Assembly: GCF_001654835.1 (NCBI RefSeq)
Contig: NZ_LXEP01000015.1
Coordinates: 186,001-250,000 of the forward strand
Source: Buttiauxella gaviniae ATCC 51604
Lineage (GTDB): Bacteria; Pseudomonadota; Gammaproteobacteria; Enterobacterales; Enterobacteriaceae
Length of the DNA stretch: 64,000 bases
Direction: 5' to 3'
The translations under genes were made by a program, and so were the position numbers. Numbering within the stretch: position 1 is the first letter of the stretch; each line of letters starts with the position of its first letter. Below, in pieces: positions 41,410 to 50,929 of the stretch. The notes under the pieces are model-generated. The model did no database searches. It was not told the DNA's origin and saw only the letters and a list, made by a program, of their open reading frames with translations.

Positions 41410-41461
41410 TGTGTTTCAGGGCTTCGCTAACTCATCAGTGCTTTGCCCACGCAAACTTGTT

Positions 41462-41508
41462 TTAATGTCATCAGACCAGGTCTGTTACCCACGGTCTGAT
41501 GACATTAA
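41462..41508. repeat. Large inverted repeat at the tetR-family gene start
   Basis: Perfect 16-base arms at 41462-41477 and 41493-41508 surround a 15-base loop. The left arm and loop also contain CAGACC-A-GGTCTG, a compact palindrome (41472-41484). The right arm runs into the AAGGAG ribosome site. It could be a repressor operator with three GGTCTG half sites, or an mRNA hairpin hiding the ribosome site, or a yjjB terminator (no T tract). Confidence 0.75.
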
Positions 41509-41518
41509 GGAGCCTTGC

Positions 41519-42160
41519 GTGGAAACCCACGAAATTTATCTTCCTGAGCGTTTTGATGACGCCAGTCTGAAAGAAAAGATTTTCTTCAGCGCCATTAGTT
41601 TGTTCGCTGAATTTGGCCTTAACGGCGCACGCATGGAACAGATTGCCGAGAAAGCTAACACCACAAAGCGGATGGTGGTATATCACTTCAAAAGCAAAGA
41701 GCTGCTGTATGTTCAGGTGCTTGAGTATGTGTATACCCAAATTCGTAGCTGTGAGCGCAAGCTCAATCTCTCCGACCAACCGCCGGTAGAAGCAATGGTG
41801 GAGTTGGTGGAATGGACATTTGATTTCCATGCCGAACACCCGGATTTTATTCGCATCATCTGTATGGAAAACATGCAGCGCGGGCGCTTCGTAAAAGAGT
41901 CAGCTTACCTGCGCGAAATTAACCGCAGCGCGTTGGAAGTATTGCAAGACGTACTTACACGCGGGCAGGAAAAACAGCTGTTCAATAAGCAGGTTTGCGC
42001 CAAAGACGTTCACCGCCTGATCAGTAGCTTTAGTTTTTACCATGTTGCTAACAGCTATACCTTTTCAAACTTCTTCGAAGATGGAGCGGAACCGGTTGAT
42101 AGCACGGCCCATTACCGCGAAATGGCGGTAAAAGTGGTACTGCGCTATATCGGGCCGTAA
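41519..42160 (+). CDS. TetR/AcrR-family transcriptional regulator
   Basis: 213 residues from a GTG start with AAGGAG six bases upstream; the frame is open further up, with an ATG at 41465 inside the inverted repeat. The TetR helix-turn-helix (about 18-64) reads MEQIAEKANTTKRMVVYHFKSKE. The C-terminal ligand domain is not assigned to a known subgroup. It occupies the place where E. coli has dnaT and dnaC, between yjjB and yjjA. The target is unknown; autoregulation through the adjacent repeat is likely. Confidence 0.83.
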   Translation: METHEIYLPERFDDASLKEKIFFSAISLFAEFGLNGARMEQIAEKANTTKRMVVYHFKSKELLYVQVLEYVYTQIRSCERKLNLSDQPPVEAMVELVEWTFDFHAEHPDFIRIICMENMQRGRFVKESAYLREINRSALEVLQDVLTRGQEKQLFNKQVCAKDVHRLISSFSFYHVANSYTFSNFFEDGAEPVDSTAHYREMAVKVVLRYIGP

Positions 42161-42274
42161 ATAACTCGGTAATCCAGCTGCTTTAAGAACTCTGAGCCTC
42201 AACAGGCCCAGAGAAAGCGGTATACTCGGCGGAAATTCTCCTGCGATGCAGGTTATCGAAAAAGAGTATAAAAG

Positions 42275-42778
42275 ATGAAAGCAAGCAATCGTGTTATATG
42301 CGCTCTGGCGCTGGCAACGTCCGTATTTACCGGCCAGGCGATGGCATCAAGCTGGCAAGATCAACTCTCCAGCGCGGCAACAGAGTTAAGCAAAACCACC
42401 ACCTCCAGCGGCAGCACCGCAACAACCGGCAATTCAATGGCGTCACTGACCAGCCTGCTTGGCGGCGGCACTAAAGCCCTGAGTTCAGACAGCATGACGA
42501 ATGCGGCAGGTATTTTGCAGTACTGCATGAAGAATAAGCTGGTGTCCGCGACCAACCCGGACAACATCAAAAATCAGCTGATGGATAAATTAGGTTTAGA
42601 TAGCGGCACAAAGCAAACTCCGCCTGAAGATTACACTCAGGGTTTGATGGGCTTACTGAACACCGGCAAAGGCCAGCAATTGGATCTGAAAACCATCGGT
42701 AATTCACCGCTGGCAGAAAAAGTCAAAACTCAGGCTTGTGATTTTGTCCTGAAGCAAGGCGTAAATTATCTCTCTTAA
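42275..42778 (+). CDS. yjjA: DUF2501 exported protein YjjA
   Basis: 167 residues with a clear signal peptide cleaved at AMA-SS (residue 24). The mature part is rich in Ser, Thr and Gly near the start (SKTTTSSGSTATTG), then has a conserved region with two cysteines (LQYCMKNK and QACDFVL) that may form a disulphide. Function unknown. The name rests on family and on its place downstream of yjjB. Confidence 0.8.
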   Translation: MKASNRVICALALATSVFTGQAMASSWQDQLSSAATELSKTTTSSGSTATTGNSMASLTSLLGGGTKALSSDSMTNAAGILQYCMKNKLVSATNPDNIKNQLMDKLGLDSGTKQTPPEDYTQGLMGLLNTGKGQQLDLKTIGNSPLAEKVKTQACDFVLKQGVNYLS

Positions 42779-42787
42779 TCAGATTGC

Positions 42788-42809
42788 CTGCCCCTGATCT
42801 TGGGGGCAG
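42788..42809. terminator. Terminator between yjjA and the methyltransferase gene
   Basis: CTGCCCC and GGGGCAG form a perfect seven-base stem with an eight-base loop between two convergent genes. Only a short T-rich run follows. Confidence 0.55.
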
Positions 42810-42811
42810 AT

Positions 42812-43828
42812 TTAGGATTTCACTTTGATTTCCAGCACCGCGTAGACACCATCACTGGGTAACGTAACGGTGACATTTTTCAAATCGACACCCGCTGCAA
42901 TAATAATATCTCTTAGCTCAGGTAATGTGCGCGGATAGAGTGTTGGCCAGCCTATACAGCGCAATAAAAAGGCAAGCTGCGGGCTAGAAGTCAGCATATT
43001 GGAAATAACCAACACACCGCCTGGCTTAACTAAGCGCAACGCATGGCGAATAAAACTCACCGCTTCAGATGTCGAAAAATATTCGAAAATCCCCAGACCA
43101 TCAACGAGCTCAGCTGACTGTTCGCCCAGTTCCTGAACCAGCTTGTCACTGAAAATCATCCGGTCGAATAAATTCCTCATTAACAGCTGAAAATGATGCC
43201 CTTCCACCAGGCCATATTGTGTCGCAAGCCCACGGGCAAATTTCAGCGACTGCCTGTCGTGATCAACCAGCAATATAGTGAATTTCTGCGCGCGTAATTT
43301 CGCACCACGCAATGCCCTAAGCACAGGTACCGCAGCGCCACAGGCAAGACTTATCCAGTTGCCTGTAACATGATTATTGATATACACATCAGCAATCGCC
43401 GACATCACTTTCGCTCGTGACCGAACACCTTGTGCATCATTGGCATGTATAAACCATGCCCGGCTGTTGCTATCTATTTCCCTTCCGCTTATCAGGCGCT
43501 CGGCAAGCGGATGCTGCACAGACCATAATGAAAGAGCTGTAGGGACCAACTGGCAACGCCACTCTTCAAGTGCGGGACGGTTTATAAAGGCTTGTTCTGA
43601 CAGCTTGTTTCGATAGCGTATCCGTCGCATTCCCTGACCATCCACAAAAATTTCCGGGGCTTCGAGTGTCGGATCACCTTCTAACTGCTGGTTGATATCA
43701 TCAATCTGCTCTAAAACCTGATCTTTCATCGGCCAGCTATCGCTTATATCACTGTAAGAGATATGTTTAATGGCCAGATCCGCAGGTACAGAGCCTGGGA
43801 TCACTGAGAGAAAAGGCTGCCAGGACAT
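42812..43828 (-). CDS. Class I SAM-dependent methyltransferase-like protein, function unknown
   Basis: 338 residues. The C-terminal two thirds have a Rossmann methyltransferase pattern: motif I as SLACGAAVPVL, an acidic residue after strand 2 (LLVDHD), and a VKPGGVLVISN post-motif. The first 110 residues are alpha-helical and not assigned to a domain. Single-gene unit, convergent with yjjA. I do not recognise an E. coli orthologue, so the substrate is unknown. Confidence 0.7.
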   Translation of the reverse strand: MSWQPFLSVIPGSVPADLAIKHISYSDISDSWPMKDQVLEQIDDINQQLEGDPTLEAPEIFVDGQGMRRIRYRNKLSEQAFINRPALEEWRCQLVPTALSLWSVQHPLAERLISGREIDSNSRAWFIHANDAQGVRSRAKVMSAIADVYINNHVTGNWISLACGAAVPVLRALRGAKLRAQKFTILLVDHDRQSLKFARGLATQYGLVEGHHFQLLMRNLFDRMIFSDKLVQELGEQSAELVDGLGIFEYFSTSEAVSFIRHALRLVKPGGVLVISNMLTSSPQLAFLLRCIGWPTLYPRTLPELRDIIIAAGVDLKNVTVTLPSDGVYAVLEIKVKS

Positions 43829-43910
43829 GTTAAACCTCTACACACGTTTTCTTTCAGTCTAGAAAATGTAGGGTTATTCACAGTCAGCAGAAAGTTGTAA
43901 TTTACGGGCA

Positions 43911-43939
43911 CCCTCACCCTGCTTTACTCAGGATGAGGG
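43911..43939. repeat. REP-like hairpin after the amidohydrolase gene
   Basis: CCCTCA and TGAGGG, with inner CCTG and CAGG separated by single-base bulges, form an extended imperfect palindrome like enterobacterial REP units. It follows the amidohydrolase stop (minus strand) by eight bases and may act as terminator or mRNA stabiliser. Confidence 0.5.
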
Positions 43940-43947
43940 CTGGGAAT

Positions 43948-45114
43948 TTAACGTAAAAATGACTCGGTCAGTTTGACCCAATATGTCGCGCCACCCGAAA
44001 TACAGGCATCGTTAAATTGATACAGAGGATGGTGAACCGAATAGTCATTTTTGCCCGTTGCCGTGCCAAGCCACAGATAACAGCCAGGAACTTCCTCCAA
44101 CATAAACGAGAAGTCTTCGCTGCCCATCGCACTTTTTACCTGCGAAGGATCGGCAACTTTATCGGATCCAAAAACATCACGTGCTATTTGCAGTGCAAAC
44201 TCGGTCTGTTGAGGATCATTCACCGTCACCGGGTAGCCAAAATCCACCGCGATCGAGGCTTTAACACCAAAACTTTCAGCCTGGGCATTCACCAGCGTCT
44301 GGATCCGCTGTTTTACCGCATCGCGTACTTCTGATTTAAAGGTACGCATATTCAGTTTAAGCACCGCACTGTGCGGGATAATGTTATGCGTGGTGCCACT
44401 TTGTAGGCTCCCTACGGTCACCACCGCAGAATCCTGCGGATCAACATTGCGCGAGACAATCGTTTGTAGCGCCATCACGATCGAGGCCCCGGCAACGGTA
44501 GGATCAATACAATGCTCCGGCATCGATCCGTGCCCGCCTTTGCCTTCAAGCGTAATCGTCATGCTGTCTGACGAGGCCATTAGTGCGCCAGGTTTGGTGG
44601 CGATTTCCCCGGCAGGAAGCAGCGGGAAATTGTGCAAGCCAAACACCGCATCGCATGGGAACAGCTTGAATAAACCGTCATCAATCATGCGCTTTGCACC
44701 ACCGATAGACTCTTCTGACGGCTGGAAAATCAGGTGCAGCGTGCCGTTGAACGGGCGGTGCTCTGCCATATAACGTGCTGCTGATAACAAAATCGCGCAG
44801 TGTCCGTCATGCCCACAGGCATGCATTTTCCCCTCATTCACGCTCGCCCACGGCAGCCCGGTTTGTTCCTGCATCGGCAGTGCGTCCATATCGGCACGGA
44901 TGCCCAAACGCTTACCGCCCTTCCCGACTTTTAACGTCCCAACCACGCCTGTTCCGCCCAGGCCACGATGCACCTCGTAACCCCAACCCGTCAGCAATTG
45001 GGCGATGCGATCGCTGGTGCGGAACTCCTCAAAACCTAATTCCGGGTGTTGATGGAAATCACGGCGGATAGCAATCATCTCTTCTTCGTGGTCGAGAATT
45101 TCTTTAATCAGCAT
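43948..45114 (-). CDS. M20 family amidohydrolase (hippurate hydrolase-like)
   Basis: 388 residues of the M20/HipO family. Metal ligands lie in HACGHDGH, QPSEES (catalytic Glu) and HNFPLLPAG, with MGSEDF near the C-terminus. Such enzymes cleave N-acyl or N-aroyl amino acids. No signal peptide, so cytoplasmic. It starts 14 bases after the MFS transporter gene, implying that the transporter brings in its substrate, which is unknown. Confidence 0.88.
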   Translation of the reverse strand: MLIKEILDHEEEMIAIRRDFHQHPELGFEEFRTSDRIAQLLTGWGYEVHRGLGGTGVVGTLKVGKGGKRLGIRADMDALPMQEQTGLPWASVNEGKMHACGHDGHCAILLSAARYMAEHRPFNGTLHLIFQPSEESIGGAKRMIDDGLFKLFPCDAVFGLHNFPLLPAGEIATKPGALMASSDSMTITLEGKGGHGSMPEHCIDPTVAGASIVMALQTIVSRNVDPQDSAVVTVGSLQSGTTHNIIPHSAVLKLNMRTFKSEVRDAVKQRIQTLVNAQAESFGVKASIAVDFGYPVTVNDPQQTEFALQIARDVFGSDKVADPSQVKSAMGSEDFSFMLEEVPGCYLWLGTATGKNDYSVHHPLYQFNDACISGGATYWVKLTESFLR

Positions 45115-45128
45115 AGGGTTATTCCTTT

Positions 45129-46469
45129 TTATTCATCACAGAAAGTTTTGCGTTCATGCCAGGCCAGCAATGCGCCGAATGTCACCACCGCACAGAACAT
45201 CAAATACCAGGCTGGGGCCATGGGTTGCCCGGTGACTTTTAACAGCCAGGTCACGATCAATTGTGCGAAACCACCAAACAGCGTGACACCAATGGCATAA
45301 ACCATAGCCATACCAGAAGCACGAACCGCTTTTGGGAAGGCTTCGAGGATCAACAAGAAAAAGGCGGCGGAACTGATATTGGCGAGGATCTGATCCACGG
45401 CGATCAGCGCCAGGGTAATGCCGAGCGGCGCACCGTGCAGAATGGTGGCGAAGATCGGCCAGATCAGGGCAAATGATCCTAATGCACAGGCGATCAAGAT
45501 CGGTTTGCGTTTAGGTAATTTATCCGCCAGTTTGCCGCCAAAGAAAGGCACCACCAGCGTTAATGCCGCCGCCGTCAAACTCACCCACCACGACGTACTG
45601 GCAGGCATATGCAGCGTGTTAACCATATAAGCAGGCATGTAGTAGATGATGATGTAAAAGGTCGTGGTGCCTTTCATCACCAGCAAAATGCCCAGTAACA
45701 AAGCGCGGCGATGTTCGCGCCACAGCGTAAAAGTCGGGTTTTCTGCACTAACGGTTGGCGTCACAGTATGCGTTTCGGCAAGCTGGCGGCGGATATACAA
45801 ACCAATCGGCATAATCGCCAGGCCAACAATAAACGGTATACGCCAGCCCCAGTCATAGAGCTGTTGCTCGCTCAGGACATGGCTTAATCCCGCGCCCATC
45901 GCCGCACCAAACAGTGCCGCCCCACCCTGGCTGGTCATCTGCCAGCTGACGCGTGCACCACGGCGAGATTTATCCCCCGCTTCCATCAACCATGAGGTCG
46001 CCGCCCCAACTTCCCCACCCGCTGAGAACCCCTGAAGCATACGCCCAGCCACCAGCACAACCGGCGCCATGATCCCCACCTGCTGATAAGTCGGCGCAAA
46101 GGCCACCATCATGACACCTAAGGACATCAGACCGAGGATCAGCGTCATTGCCGATTTACGCCCGTGTTTATCGGCATAACTCCCAAGGACCATACTGCCG
46201 AGCGGGCGCATCACAAAGCCAACCCCAAAGGTCCCGACAGCCAGTAACAATGAGGTGTAATCGTTGGAGCTTGGGAAAAACAGATGACCAATGATCACCG
46301 AGAAAAAGCTGTAAACCGCAAAGTCGTAAATCTCGAGGCCATTGCCGAGAGTAACTGCCACCAACGACTTAGCGTTAGCGCGCTCCGGGACCAACGGCGC
46401 ATCATACGGAAGCGAGGCTGACATCTCGGCATCCACCTGGGCATAGCTGACACGCTGTTTCATGCTCAC
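45129..46469 (-). CDS. MFS transporter, metabolite:H+ symporter family
   Basis: 446 residues, 12 membrane segments, resembling the ProP/citrate-type MHS family: GNGLEIYDFAVY at the start of the first segment, RPLGSMVLGSYADKHGRK in loop 2-3 and QGFSAGGEVGAATSWLMEA in segment 4-5. It probably takes up an organic acid or acylated amino acid. First gene of a two-gene operon with the M20 hydrolase, divergent from a LysR-type regulator. Confidence 0.87.
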   Translation of the reverse strand: MSMKQRVSYAQVDAEMSASLPYDAPLVPERANAKSLVAVTLGNGLEIYDFAVYSFFSVIIGHLFFPSSNDYTSLLLAVGTFGVGFVMRPLGSMVLGSYADKHGRKSAMTLILGLMSLGVMMVAFAPTYQQVGIMAPVVLVAGRMLQGFSAGGEVGAATSWLMEAGDKSRRGARVSWQMTSQGGAALFGAAMGAGLSHVLSEQQLYDWGWRIPFIVGLAIMPIGLYIRRQLAETHTVTPTVSAENPTFTLWREHRRALLLGILLVMKGTTTFYIIIYYMPAYMVNTLHMPASTSWWVSLTAAALTLVVPFFGGKLADKLPKRKPILIACALGSFALIWPIFATILHGAPLGITLALIAVDQILANISSAAFFLLILEAFPKAVRASGMAMVYAIGVTLFGGFAQLIVTWLLKVTGQPMAPAWYLMFCAVVTFGALLAWHERKTFCDE

Positions 46470-46546
46470 GTCCTTTTTTTGTTACTCAGATGTAAACAAA
46501 CTGGGGTTGTGTTTTAACTATCTGCATAAAAAAAGAACATTACAAT

Positions 46547-46563
46547 CATAAAAATTAGTTATG
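46547..46563. promoter_or_regulatory. Candidate LysR-type operator
   Basis: CATAA-N7-TTATG is a dyad with the T-N11-A core expected of LysR-family sites, located midway between the divergent MFS and LysR-type genes. Assigned on symmetry and position only. Confidence 0.45.
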
Positions 46564-46636
46564 CCTTTGGTTATCTTATTTGTATTGTAAGAGAGCAAAA
46601 TTTGCACCATGGTGATGATTCAGGCGGTACGGAAAA

Positions 46637-47572
46637 TTGAAAATCAAACTAAATCAGTTAGATATTTTGTTGGAAGTTGCCGCGCAAGGCAGCATCGGCA
46701 AAGCGGCAAAGGCGTTACACCTCACACAACCCGCCATTTCTAAAACAATTCAGGAAATGGAAGCTGAAATCGGCATGCCGATTCTGCAACGCTCATCACG
46801 CGGCGTAACGTTAAATGAGTATGGGCAGGTTTTGCTGCGCCACGCTCGAGACATCGATCGCTCCCTGCATCAGGCACGGGATGAAATCGACAACCTGCTT
46901 GGCAAAGCCATGCGCCAGTTACGGGTTGGTTTTACTTCGGCGGCCTCTTACGGGCCATTTACCAACACGCTGATTCAATTTCAGGCACGCTATCCCGGCG
47001 TAAAACTAATTGTGATGGAAGGCAGGCCGCAGCAAATTCACGATGCGCTTGAGAACCAACGGCTGGATATTGCCGTCATCACCACCGCCAGCAATGTGGC
47101 GCCAAACGGCATGTATTACGAAACGCTGTATGCCCTTGGCAACACGGTGATTGCCGGTAACCAGCACCCCGTCACACACACAACCTCACTGAAGCATTTG
47201 ATGGATTACCCCTGGCTGGACTGGGATGAACCCGGTGAGCACTCCATTCTTGGGCAAGTTTTTCGTCGTTATAACCTGCCGCTACCGCAAAATATTATCC
47301 ACTGCTCATCACCCTGGATCATGGCGCGCATGATGGAACAAACGGATGCGGTAAGCATGTGGACATCCGTGCGCCTGCGCTTTCCAGGCTACAGCCCGAA
47401 CCTTCGGCCGCTGGTGCTGCGCGAAGTGCTTCCGGCCAGCAGCATCTGCATTTTGTGCCCAAATATTGCCAGGCTTTCAACCGCCGGAAATACCTTTATG
47501 GAAATGCTGAGGATTAATACGCGTGACTGGTTGCAGGATAGTGATGCACTGGAGATGGTGGCGCGGGTTTAG
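46637..47572 (+). CDS. LysR-family transcriptional regulator
   Basis: 311 residues. The N-terminal winged helix (about 3-62) has the LysR pattern GSIGKAAKALHLTQPAISKTIQEME; the rest is a periplasmic-binding-like effector domain. The open frame starts with TTG at 46637, with GGA only three bases before it, so the start is uncertain. Likely regulator of the divergent MFS-M20 operon. Confidence 0.85.
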   Translation: MKIKLNQLDILLEVAAQGSIGKAAKALHLTQPAISKTIQEMEAEIGMPILQRSSRGVTLNEYGQVLLRHARDIDRSLHQARDEIDNLLGKAMRQLRVGFTSAASYGPFTNTLIQFQARYPGVKLIVMEGRPQQIHDALENQRLDIAVITTASNVAPNGMYYETLYALGNTVIAGNQHPVTHTTSLKHLMDYPWLDWDEPGEHSILGQVFRRYNLPLPQNIIHCSSPWIMARMMEQTDAVSMWTSVRLRFPGYSPNLRPLVLREVLPASSICILCPNIARLSTAGNTFMEMLRINTRDWLQDSDALEMVARV

Positions 47573-47581
47573 ACGTTTTAT

Positions 47582-47609
47582 TGCGGCCAGGCTACAAGGC
47601 CAGGCCGCA
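47582..47609. terminator. Hairpin between the LysR gene and ascB
   Basis: TGCGGCC and GGCCGCA form a perfect seven-base stem with a 14-base interior. It lies between convergent genes. No strong T tract. Confidence 0.5.
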
Positions 47610-47620
47610 TGACTCACAAG

Positions 47621-49063
<1,443 letters not shown>

Positions 49064-49068
49064 CTAAA

Positions 49069-50526
49069 TTAATTTACGCTTGCAGATGCAACAACGGCGT
49101 TTGGCTGTACTTGTTCTTTCTCTTTAGTTTGTTCTTGTTCAACCGGGATATCTTCGAAGCCCAGTAACAGTGTCAGGAAGAAAGAGAGCACCACCGCGAG
49201 GATCATCACGCCAAACACCCATACGATGCTCATTGGATTCGCGGGGTCAAAGAACTGCACGCTGGTAAATAAACCTGGAGAGGCCATCGAATGGCTCGCC
49301 AGCCCGCCGATTCCGGCGACCGCTCCGCAGACAAAACCACTGATTAATGCCGCAATCAATGGGCGCTTAAGACGCACCGCCACACCGTAAAGCGCAGGTT
49401 CAGAAATACCCGCTACTATCGCTGAGGCTGCCGCAGCAAGAGCCGTCTGGCGCAGTTCAGGGTTTTTCGTTTTCCATGCCACTGCTAAAGATGAACCGCC
49501 GAGTGACAAGTTGGCACCGATTTCAGATGGCATAACCATCCCTTCTTTGCCCGTCTCCGCGATGGTTTGAATAATAGACGGCGTGAATACGCGGTGCATG
49601 CCTGTCATCACCAGCAGTGGCCACAGCGCGCCCATAATCGCCACCGACAACCAGCCAAGGTAGTGGTGGATGGTGTAAACCAGTGAAGAAATACCGGTAC
49701 CAATCCAGATACCCAGCGGGCCAATCAGCATGATGGCAATCGGGGCTGAGATAAGCACAATCAGCATCGGTTTCAGGAAGTTTTTCGTGACCGCAGGCGT
49801 GATACGGTCAACCCATCTTTCGATGTAAGACAGCAGCCAGGTCATGCACAGCGCTGGGATAACGGTGTAGGTGTATTTCACCGCAGTGACCGACATCCCC
49901 ATAAATTCAACGTGTTGCCCCTGGGCCGCTTTCGCCATCAGGTCGACAAAGTTTGGATGAACCAGAACCCCGGCAATCGCGATGGCCAGCGACATATTGG
50001 TTTTGAATTTTACCGCCGCAGAAGCCGCGACCATGACAGGCAGGAAGAAGAACGCGCCATCACCAATCACATTCAGAATGACAAGCGTTGAGGAGCCTTT
50101 CTCGAAGACGCCGGTCATGTCCAGAATCATCGCCAACAGTTTTACCATTGAGCCGCCAATAATGGCGGGGATCAGCGGTGACATGGTGCCAATCAGGGCA
50201 TCCAGAATCCCTGCGCCAATGCGTTTCAGGGTGATTTTGCTTTTGCCTTGTGCGGGTTCAGTGGGCTGCATGCCTTCTGGCAAAAGTTTCAGTACTTCAG
50301 CATAGGCCTGAGACACGGTGTTGCCGATAATCACCTGGCACTGATTTTCGCTGCGAACGACACCCATCACGCCATTGATAGCTTTCAGTTTTGCAGTATC
50401 TACGATGCTGTCGTCATTGAGTACGAACCGCAAACGCGTCATGCAATGAGTCACCGCGCCAACGTTACCTGCGCCACCAATTGCGTCGACTATCGACTGT
50501 GATACTGCCGCATAATTCTTAGCCAT
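49069..50526 (-). CDS. ascF: PTS beta-glucoside EIIBC AscF
   Basis: 485 residues, the length of E. coli AscF. EIIB domain (about 1-85) with phosphorylated Cys in THCMTRLRF, then EIIC with about ten membrane segments (about 100-465) and a short polar tail. There is no EIIA domain, so it relies on EIIA-Glc. It imports and phosphorylates aryl-beta-glucosides. The AscG-type operator lies about 90 bases upstream. Confidence 0.95.
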   Translation of the reverse strand: MAKNYAAVSQSIVDAIGGAGNVGAVTHCMTRLRFVLNDDSIVDTAKLKAINGVMGVVRSENQCQVIIGNTVSQAYAEVLKLLPEGMQPTEPAQGKSKITLKRIGAGILDALIGTMSPLIPAIIGGSMVKLLAMILDMTGVFEKGSSTLVILNVIGDGAFFFLPVMVAASAAVKFKTNMSLAIAIAGVLVHPNFVDLMAKAAQGQHVEFMGMSVTAVKYTYTVIPALCMTWLLSYIERWVDRITPAVTKNFLKPMLIVLISAPIAIMLIGPLGIWIGTGISSLVYTIHHYLGWLSVAIMGALWPLLVMTGMHRVFTPSIIQTIAETGKEGMVMPSEIGANLSLGGSSLAVAWKTKNPELRQTALAAAASAIVAGISEPALYGVAVRLKRPLIAALISGFVCGAVAGIGGLASHSMASPGLFTSVQFFDPANPMSIVWVFGVMILAVVLSFFLTLLLGFEDIPVEQEQTKEKEQVQPNAVVASASVN

Positions 50527-50615
50527 GAGCTACCACTCTTTCGTATTTAAATTCATGTAGTTATGAATGATTTATGCCGGTAACACCGCGTCGACGTGTA
50601 GGGGTTCGAGAAATA

Positions 50616-50629
50616 GGTAACCGGTTCCA
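50616..50629. promoter_or_regulatory. AscG-type operator upstream of ascF
   Basis: GGTAACCGGTTCCA agrees with the AscG box TGAAACCGGTTTCA at 11 of 14 positions, with the ACCGGT core intact. It lies 90 bases before the ascF start in the ascG-ascF divergent region. Confidence 0.65.
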
Positions 50630-50739
50630 CATTAGATTGGACATGAAAAATAAACAGATCAAACACTAATTTTACATATTGTTAATTTTGTGATTACGAT
50701 CGCCATAATCAGCCTTTTAAGGCCACTATCACCGCTTTC

Positions 50740-50864
50740 ATACCCTAAATAATTCGAGTTGCTTCGAGGCGGCAAAGGAACGAGTCCCTGGGAGCTTACT
50801 TAAGTAAGTGACCCGGGCGAGATCACGCAGCCAACAAAGAAGCTGCTTGAAGTATGACGGGTAT
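50740..50864. repeat. Full-length ERIC element
   Basis: 125 bases with the terminal inverted repeats ATACCCTAAATAATTCGAGT and GCTTGAAGTATGACGGGTAT and the conserved core GGGAGCTTACTTAAGTAAGT followed by GACCCGGGCGAG. Size and sequence agree with the 124-127-base ERIC consensus. It lies between the ascF promoter and ascG. Confidence 0.9.
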
Positions 50865-50929
50865 GGGGCAGTATTTTGTCATCGCGGAATGTGTAAAATG
50901 GGCACATTCAACAAAGCCAGGAAGCTCCC

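Noticed and set aside
41410-41508. The inverted repeat after yjjB as an ordinary terminator
   Set aside because: There is no T tract after the right arm, which runs directly into a ribosome site; kept as an operator/RNA hairpin candidate instead.
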